Assembly: GCA_963921425.1 (NCBI GenBank)
Contig: OY992833.1
Span: forward strand, 7,909,228-7,973,227
Source: Dryas octopetala
Taxonomy: Eukaryota; Streptophyta; Magnoliopsida; Rosales; Rosaceae
DNA length: 64,000 nt
Direction of reading: 5' to 3'
Part shown: one piece after another, positions 57,944 through 64,000 of the stretch
Position numbering within the stretch: the stretch's first letter is position 1
How the letters are laid out: each line of letters starts with the position of its first letter
Position numbers and translations under genes: made by a program
The notes under the pieces: generated by a model
The model's database searches: none
Seen by the model: the letters and a program-made list of their open reading frames with translations, nothing else
Told to the model about the DNA's origin: nothing

Positions 57944-58069
57944 TTTACAGTTTGTGGAGTGAGGTTTTGGTTGTGAAGTATAAATTGTTCTTCAGAGGTC
58001 GATTTACAATTTTGAGGGGATTTTAAAATGGATTTGAAGGAAGAGATTTTGAAAATAGTTTTAAAGTTG

Positions 58070-58195
58070 GGGGATTCTAAAGAGTGAGGTTAGGGGGATT
58101 TCAAAGAGCGACGTGAGTGAGATTAGGGAGATTCCAAAGAGCGACGTGAGTGAGATTAGGGGGATTCCAAAGAGTGACGTGAGTGAAATTAGTTA
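58070..58195 (+). repeat. 33-base tandem repeat with ACGTG
   Basis: Spacings 24, 33 and 33, as in F1 copy a at 6700-6822. Confidence 0.85.
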
Positions 58196-58894
58196 GTTTA
58201 ACTGTTTGTTGGATTTCTTGTGTGCATTTGTTGCTAGGACTTGATTTGACTAGGACTTGGTAAGTCTAGACTTGATTCTTGAGGATGGAATTGATGAATG
58301 GATTATGCATTGAGGTTATGAGTTAGGATGTGAATGATTCGAGATTGAGGTTAATAGCTGACGTTTAGGCAATTGATTTGTCAGAATGAGGATTATTATT
58401 TATTGATGGGATTTAAGATGTGAATTCGAGGATTTATGATTTATTTTGATGATTGGATAATTGGTGATGAAATTATTGTGTGATTGAATATATATATGGT
58501 TATTATTGTAAATTATTATTAAGTATGGAAGTTGAGGATTTTATTGAGGATAAATTATTTCGTTATTTCACTCATACGAGCTCTAGTGAGCTTACCGGGT
58601 TATTTGTTTGAATGACCCGGTGTACCATGGATATGGTACAGTGTGGTTGTTGATGTTTTGCAGGTTAAGCAGGCTGAGGAGGAAGTGAGGAGAAGTCGAG
58701 GCAGTGGGACCTATTTTAATTTGATTTAACTGATTTTATACAGTAAATTTTACTTAAATGTTTTGGGCTCACACTATGATTTATTAAATGTATTTATTTA
58801 TTATGTCAAATGCATGGCTCATTCTTTGAAAGGAGGTTTAAATGTCAAGGTTTCAGTGCATTTATGGGCCCGAGGTTCAGGGCGTTACAATTAC

Positions 58895-59236
58895 AGTTTT
58901 ACAATTGTAGCCATAATGGATTCCGGGGTAGATCTTAATTGCATGTGAGAAGGTTTGGTACCCACTAAGTATTTTTCTAAAACTACCTAAACCTTAAATG
59001 CGGCCAATGGCAAAATAATGAAGATTAATTACAAAATGTCTAAAGCAGCAGTCTGTAATAATGGAATCTGTCTAGAAACACCATTTCTAATGGTAAAAGA
59101 TCTATCTCAAAATTGTGTTCTTGGTACTCCATTTCTTAACAAGCTCTACCCTATGCAGGTTACAGCCACAGGAATAAAAGCAGTAAGTAATGGTGATAAG
59201 ATTAATTTTGAATTTATCCAGGAACCCCATGTCAAT
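58895..59236 (+). pseudogene. caulimovirid aspartic protease (fossil)
   Basis: Shows the catalytic D-S-G (58919-58927) in AIMDSGVDLNC and, downstream, VLGTPFLNKLYPM, the usual second half of a caulimovirid protease that processes the polyprotein. Broken. Confidence 0.8.
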
Positions 59237-60293
59237 TAAGTATATTAACTCAATAAAGGAGAAAATAGAAGGAAAGGAAAGATTTCTTTTTTCCTTAAAA
59301 GAAGAAATTCAGTATAAGCATACTGAACAGGTGCTTGGCACCCCTCAAGCGCAAAGTCAGGTAAAAGCCATAGAAGATATTTTGAAAAAAGAAATATTTG
59401 CTGATATGCCTAATGCCTTTTGGAACAGAAAGCACCATATAGTGTCTCTACCTTATGAACCGGACTTCAAGGAATCCATGATTCCCACAAAGGCAAGACC
59501 AATACAGATGAACAGTAAACATCTTGAATTGTGTAAAGAAAAGATAAAGGATCTCTTAAACAAAGGATTAATCAGGAAAAGTTCCTCCCCTTGGAGTTGT
59601 CCAGCATTTTATGTTGAAAAGGCAGCAGAGATAGAACGAGGAGTTCCAAGGTTAATAATAAACTATAAGCCACTTAATAAAGCTCTTAGATGGATAAGAT
59701 ATCATCTTCCAAATAAGAGAGATTTATTAAGTAGGTTGTGTAAATCAACCATCTTCTCAAAATTCGATATGAAGTCTGGATACTGGCAAATCCAAATTAA
59801 AGAGGAAGAAAGATATAAAACAGCTTCCACAGTTCCTTTTGGGCATTATGAATGGAATGTAATGCCTTTTGGTCTTAAAAATGCTCCATCAGAATTTCAG
59901 AACATTATGAATGAGATTTTTAACCCTTATTCATCTTTTACTATTGTTTATATTGATGATATTCTGATTTTCTCATCAACTTTTGAACAACACATCAAGC
60001 ATCTAAAAATATTTCAGAAAGTAATTACAGATGCAGGTCTTGTGGTCTCTGCGAAGAAAATGGAGATCTTCCAGGTAAGAATCAAATTTTTAGGCCACAA
60101 TATCTTTAATGGGACAATTATTCCCATTAATAGGGCCAATATATTTGCTGAAAAGTTCCCTGATGAACTTAAAGAAAAAACTCAGCTTCAAAGGTTTTTA
60201 GGAAGTCTAAATTATATATCAGACTTCTACCAAGACTTGGCTAAAGATAGCAAGCTCCTATATCAAAGGCTAAAAAAGAATCCTTTGGCCTAG
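59190..60293 (+). pseudogene. caulimovirid reverse transcriptase (fossil)
   Basis: A long open stretch with KARPIQMNSKHLELCKEKI, GLIRKSSSPWSCPAFYVEK, RLIINYKPLNKALRWIRYHL, FSKFDMKSGYWQIQI, PFGHYEWNVMPFGLKNAPSE and YIDDILIFS near 59949, then the connection towards RNase H. These are caulimovirid rather than Ty3/gypsy variants of the blocks. It would copy pregenomic RNA into DNA. Even where long frames remain, the locus as a whole is broken. Confidence 0.9.
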
Positions 60294-60765
60294 TCTACAG
60301 AACACACCCAGGCATTAAAAAGGCTTAAAGCCAAGGCTAAAGAGCTTCCATGTTTATCCATACCAATCCCAAAAGCATTTAAAATTGTTGAAACTGATGC
60401 TTCAGATCTCAGGTATGGAGGAATCCTTAAACAAAGAATTAATAGTAAGGAACAATTGGTAATGTTTACATCTGGTGTTTGGAAACAAGCACAACAGAAA
60501 TACTCAACTATTAAAAAGGAAATCCTTGCTATTGTCCTTTCAGCAACTAAATTTGAAAGTGATTTATTAAATCAAGAATTCTTAATAAGAGTAGACTGTA
60601 AAGCTGCAAAAGATGTTTAACTAAAGATGTTAAAAATATTGCTTCAAAACAAATCTTTGCTAGATGGCAAGTCATCTTATCTGCATTTGATTTCCAAATC
60701 AAGCATATTAAAGGTGAATATAATTCTCTTCCAGATTTTTTAACAAGAGAATTTTTGCAGGGCAA
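60294..60765 (+). pseudogene. caulimovirid RNase H (fossil)
   Basis: ETDASDLRYGGILKQ near 60390, WKQAQQKYSTIKKEILAIV, and a final FQIKHIKGEYNSLPDFL mark the RNase H that follows reverse transcriptase. Broken. Confidence 0.85.
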
Positions 60766-60767
60766 GA

Positions 60768-61616
60768 ATGAGACGAGTACAACAGATGCAGCAACAGATG
60801 CAGCACAGAAATCAAAACCTGCACAGGGAACAAAGAAGTCCCCTGGAAGGCAAAAATAAGCAGCCTTTAATAGAAGAGGGTCCTAAAAGGACTCCTTACA
60901 TATCTTCAATGGACCTCTCTTTGGGACCCATTGAAAAGATCCATATGGAATGTAGTCCTGCTGAAGTAGCACAAATATATCTAATAGGCTACTTACACCC
61001 TAAATTTGAGGGGAAAAATCAGTTCTATTATGAGTCCATCTTAATAAAGACTAGATCGGTTAAAATAACCCACAATTACAGGAATGATTCTAAAAGAGTC
61101 ATTGGTTCTTCACAAATGTACATTTTAAAGATTCTTTCCTTAAAGGATTGGGGATCAAGTCCCATGTCTAAAAGACATTTTAGAAATTCTAAACTTTTCC
61201 CAAACTTTTACAGTTATTTTGACTATATACATGCATGGGAAAATTGTTTGTGCATCCAAAATGAGATCTTTTCTCAATCATGGTTTTTCAACTTTCAAGT
61301 CAAAGATAAAACCCATCTTCCCAATTGGTTTAAAGCTTGGTTTTTAATCTGGGGTCCCTCTGAGGACATCCTTCCAATGGATTTAAAAGAATCATTTTAC
61401 AAATTTCGATCTGCTAACTTTGATATAGCAGATTACTGGGAAGCTTTACTTTGGTTCTTTTATCTTTATGACTTAATATGGATCCTAAAATGGGTCTATG
61501 AAATCTCTCCTCTTGAAGAGGATGAAGGAATATATATTCCAAACCTGAGAAGAAAAATCCTAATCAAATGGTGGGATAAGTTCCACCACAACCATCTTGT
61601 CCCGCCCAGATGTTGA
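60768..61616 (+). pseudogene. caulimovirid downstream frame, function unknown (fossil)
   Basis: About 282 residues: a glutamine-rich start, then IHMECSPAEVAQIYLIGYLH, FYYESILIKTRSVKI, KDWGSSPM, YFDYIHAWENCL and a tryptophan-rich end (WFKAWFLIWG, YWEALLWFFYLYD). I have seen this type of sequence next to caulimovirid polymerases in plant genomes; its role is not known to me. It overlaps or abuts the RNase H end, as a second viral frame would. The last residues run into the ATH LTR at 61611. Confidence 0.7.
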
Positions 61617-63775
61617 GTGCTCATTTTACACTACTTTATGATACTAACTCCCTAACTCAGAGTGCAAGAACTCGATATTTTGTATGTTGTTAGTTTGTTT
61701 TTGTTCTTATAGGATAAAATGAGCAAAGAAGAGAAAAGGAGCCGAAAGAGCCATTTTTAGACATTTCCTAGTCAAACTAGGAAAAGTGGAGAAATCCTGG
61801 TCACACCAAGAAATGCTGAATCTCAGTCAAACTAGGATTCCTAGTCTCACAAGGAAAGATCAAGCTTGAATAAGAAGAAATCATGACAATCCGAAGCCAG
61901 AAATGAGAAATCCTAGTTGAAGCAGGAAATCCTGCTTGAACTAGGAAACCTAATCCGAGTAGGAAATAGAGTCCTAATGAAGATAGGAGTCATGAGGGGC
62001 AAAATGGTAATTGTGAAATTTCGAGTGACATAGAAATCCTAAGTCGATTAGGATTCCTAGGTGGACAAGGAGAAGTGGTCAAAAGTCAAAGTCAACAAGT
62101 CAATGGTTCTAGAAGCTTCTGGAAGACATTGGGCCAAAGCACAAATGGATAAGATAAATTTTCGGCCAAGCTATTGGGCTTGGGCTAGGCGTGATACCCT
62201 ATGGAGAGTGCGGCATGGGCTTAAGTGGAAGGCCTAGGGGCTGGCGCATGGGCAGAAGGCTATGGGCTTGGTAATGGCGCATAAGAGCTGATTGTTGTGT
62301 GTAATGGGCTTAAGTGAGTGTGGCCCTGATCCATTAAGTTAAATTTCAGCAATGCCACATTGAAGAGAAATAAAAATAGCAGCCCCACTCTCCTCTATAA
62401 ATACATCTTTATAATTTAGAAAGAGGGTTCTCTCCTCTGAAATTTCAGAAACCCTAGCCTAGCCTCTCTCTCTCTCTTTCTTGCCGCACACCCCTTTATT
62501 CTCTCATCTTTTTCTTTCCTCTCACGCAGCCCTAGGAACCCTAGCAGCTGCTCCATCTTTTTCTTCTTTCTCTCTTTCTCTTGCCGCAACAGCCACCATC
62601 TCTCTCTTTTTATTTTTCTGCTGCAGCCACCTTCCTTTGTGTTTTCTTTTATTTTGTGCTGAACCGAAGGAGAAGGAAGAAGCCTTGCCGCAGCCACGCC
62701 ATCACCACCTTGTTGCCACTTTGCCGAGCACCCCAGCAACCTTTCCGTGGAGCCCAAGGCCGAGCAGCAGCCATCACGCCACCACCTTGCAGCCGTGCAA
62801 CCTTCTTGCCGCCACCATCTCGCCACCTTGCTGCTGTCGTGGCTTGATCTCTCTTCCTTATTTCTTTTTATTTTCATTGTTTTAATTATGCTTTATTTAT
62901 TTATGGATTTAATTATGTGTAGTTGAATATTGGGCTAGGGCTAGGATGAAGCCCTAGCGATGCTATTTACTTTCACTATGAATTATTGATATTTTAATTG
63001 TTTATATGATGACAAATCTTGGATCTCTGTTTAAATTGACTCGATCTATTTGCTTCGCATCTTTGACTGATCACCTTAGGTTGCATGCATCTAGATTTAT
63101 GTTGTGAAACTAAACAAGCTCAAAAGGATGATAGTTTCAGTAGGCAACAAGTGGGTATCCTAAGATAATATTCATGAGAAAAGGGATCATAGATGACGTA
63201 GAGTACATTAATTTGGAACTATGCGCTATGTGTTTGTCACTCTCACCAATTGTAATGACTCTTGCATGGATAACAGTTGCCTTAAGTACGCTTAGGGAAC
63301 ATGTAAGTTAACTGGCTAAAGGAGGCCTAAGAAGCTCTTAGTTATGCACAGTAAGGAGAGTAATTGCTAAAAGTAACTAATCAAACCTTTTAGTAGACGA
63401 ACTTTGTTGACATGTTAGCATATTGATTGTTAGTATCCATAATAAAGTGAGTAGTATGCTAATGGTGGATTCTAACCCCTAGTGTTTCTTTACCATTGTT
63501 CTATCTAAATTAATTCAGTTTGCTATTTTAAAGTGTTGCTACTTATTTGTTAGTTTAGTCTAGTCTCAAAACCAATCAAAACCCCCCATTTGCGTGTGTG
63601 AGTTAGAGAAGATTTAATTGAATTTAATTGAGTTAGTAATCATTACACTAGTACAATTCCCTGTGAGATCGACCTCGTATTTGTAAGCTTTGCTACTCCG
63701 CTATTCGTGCACTTGCGAGTTAACCTAGAGTTGTTAAAAAGGTTAAATATAATTGCTCTAGGAAAACATACAACA
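61611..63775 (+). mobile_element. ATH 5' LTR (plus), 2.17 kb
   Basis: Starts TGTTGAGTGCTCATTTTAC, ends CATACAACA before the primer site. Contains CCTAGT/ACTAGG palindromes (61765-61960, 62034-62062), reverse TTGAC boxes (62078-62104), a TATAAATA box (62396-62403), a GC-rich leader with chance frames on both strands (62416-62885) and GAGATCGACCTCGTATTTG near 63666, a common Athila-type LTR sequence. The element continues past the window end. Confidence 0.9.
62396..62403 (+). promoter_or_regulatory. TATA box of ATH LTR
   Basis: TATAAATA in CTCTATAAATACATC; the same box occurs on the minus strand in the other ATH LTRs at 39394-39401 and 41130-41137. Confidence 0.75.
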
Positions 63776-63781
63776 AGTTTT

Positions 63782-63799
63782 TGGCACCGTTGCCAGGGA
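63782..63799 (+). other. primer-binding site, ATH element (plus)
   Basis: TGGCACCGTTGCCAGGGA, one or two changes from the Athila-type TGGCGCCGTTGCC site, six bases after the LTR end. Confidence 0.85.
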
Positions 63800-64000
63800 A
63801 TTGTTATTTGTGTTGATTGCTAGTTTAATTAACTTTAGTTGAGTCATTTTGGTTAGATTTTATTTTTTGTTTTTATTTTGGTTCTTGCTGATCTCTCTTG
63901 TTTCTAAGGTACAATGGAAGAATGAAATTCGAAGATCACTCCTCTTTCAGGTGCAGAAAGCCAAAAGGTGTTTAGTGCACACAAGGGCAGGCCGAGACTC
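63800..64000 (+). mobile_element. start of ATH internal region
   Basis: Untranslated leader and, near 63914, an ATG that could begin gag. Too short to judge; the window ends here. Confidence 0.6.

Larger units (their letters stand above)
56063..58889 (+). mobile_element. F1 solo LTR (e), TSD ATTAC
   Basis: Starts TGTAACGACCCGACCC, ends CAGGGCGTTACA, flanked by ATTAC at 56058-56062 and 58890-58894, 2.83 kb. Its outer parts share diagnostic variants with F1 copy a (GAGATCCGAGCAAAGGAGCC near 57168; the 24/33/33 repeat at 58070), while the middle with the 49-base hairpin array matches F1 copy c. It lies within the caulimovirid protease region. Confidence 0.95.
52829..61610 (+). mobile_element. 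endogenous caulimovirid (pararetrovirus), split by an F1 LTR
   Basis: Integrated Caulimoviridae DNA, about 5.95 kb without the nested F1 LTR at 56063-58889. Parts in order: end of a movement protein, coat protein with zinc knuckle, acidic coiled-coil part, protease, reverse transcriptase, RNase H, and a downstream frame of unknown function. The movement-protein start and the intergenic region are absent, so it is a partial genome. There are roughly half a dozen breaks. The extra frame after RNase H makes a florendovirus-like or petuvirus-like genus possible, but the genus is not settled. An ATH LTR cuts the right end. Confidence 0.9.

Noticed and set aside
62416-62885. Open frames on both strands near the end of the window
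   Set aside because: They sit in the leader of the ATH LTR just after its TATA box and have no domain; low-complexity, alanine/proline- and serine-rich translations.

Overview
This window is repeat-rich nuclear DNA of a flowering plant, very likely a eudicot and probably pericentromeric or other heterochromatin. I see no intact host gene. It is a stack of LTR retrotransposons, solo LTRs, CACTA DNA-transposon pieces, a satellite array and an endogenous caulimovirid (plant pararetrovirus). The species cannot be named from the sequence. Most GC-rich open frames are chance frames inside LTR leaders or in minisatellites whose period is a multiple of three.

Three LTR families recur. F1: LTRs of 2.4-3.2 kb starting TGTAACGACCC (or TGTAAGACCCC) and ending GGGGCGTTACA or a close variant such as GGTGTTTCA. 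Five copies, all solo and all with a perfect 5-base target duplication: 4329-7518, 22933-25381, 33319-39027, 35203-37989 (minus) and 56063-58889. F2: LTRs of 2.1-3 kb starting TGTAACGACCC and ending GGTCCTGTCA, with a TGGTATCAGAGC primer site and a Tekay/Del-like gag. Element A is 8571-14533 and element B is 2761-19805; solo copies lie at 20712-26184 and 45246-48220 (minus), and fragments at 1-2371. ATH: Athila/Tat-like, with a TGGCGCCGTTGCC primer site: 33149-40305 (minus LTR), 40306-51297 (minus element) and 61611 to the window end (plus).

Layout: 1-2371 tandem F2 LTR fragments; 2372-2674 a CACTA terminus; 2761-19805 F2 element B, whose 5' LTR holds a solo F1 LTR and the whole of F2 element A; 19806-28383 a CACTA element with a duplicated DUF8039-type domain, split by an F2 solo LTR that is itself split by an F1 solo LTR; 28384-33148 an old chromovirus; 33149-40305 an ATH LTR split by two nested F1 LTRs; 40306-51297 an ATH gag-pro element split by an F2 solo LTR; 51298-52724 a 140/149-base satellite; 52725-52828 a telomere-like patch between 18-base direct repeats; 52829-61610 the caulimovirid, split by an F1 solo LTR; 61611-64000 the start of another ATH element.

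The most interesting signal is not a gene. Nearly every F1 and F2 LTR carries, at a comparable internal place, a short tandem array whose units fold as hairpins. Units of different length (40, 48, 49, 50, 51 and 57 bases) mostly share a core like GTRTGRCCAGGAT or GTGGCCAGGAT, the stems show a compensatory base-pair change, the array modules appear to move between LTR lineages, and two F1 insertions landed at the homologous base of that core. Element A is also flanked by a perfect duplication of about 386 bases instead of the usual 5.
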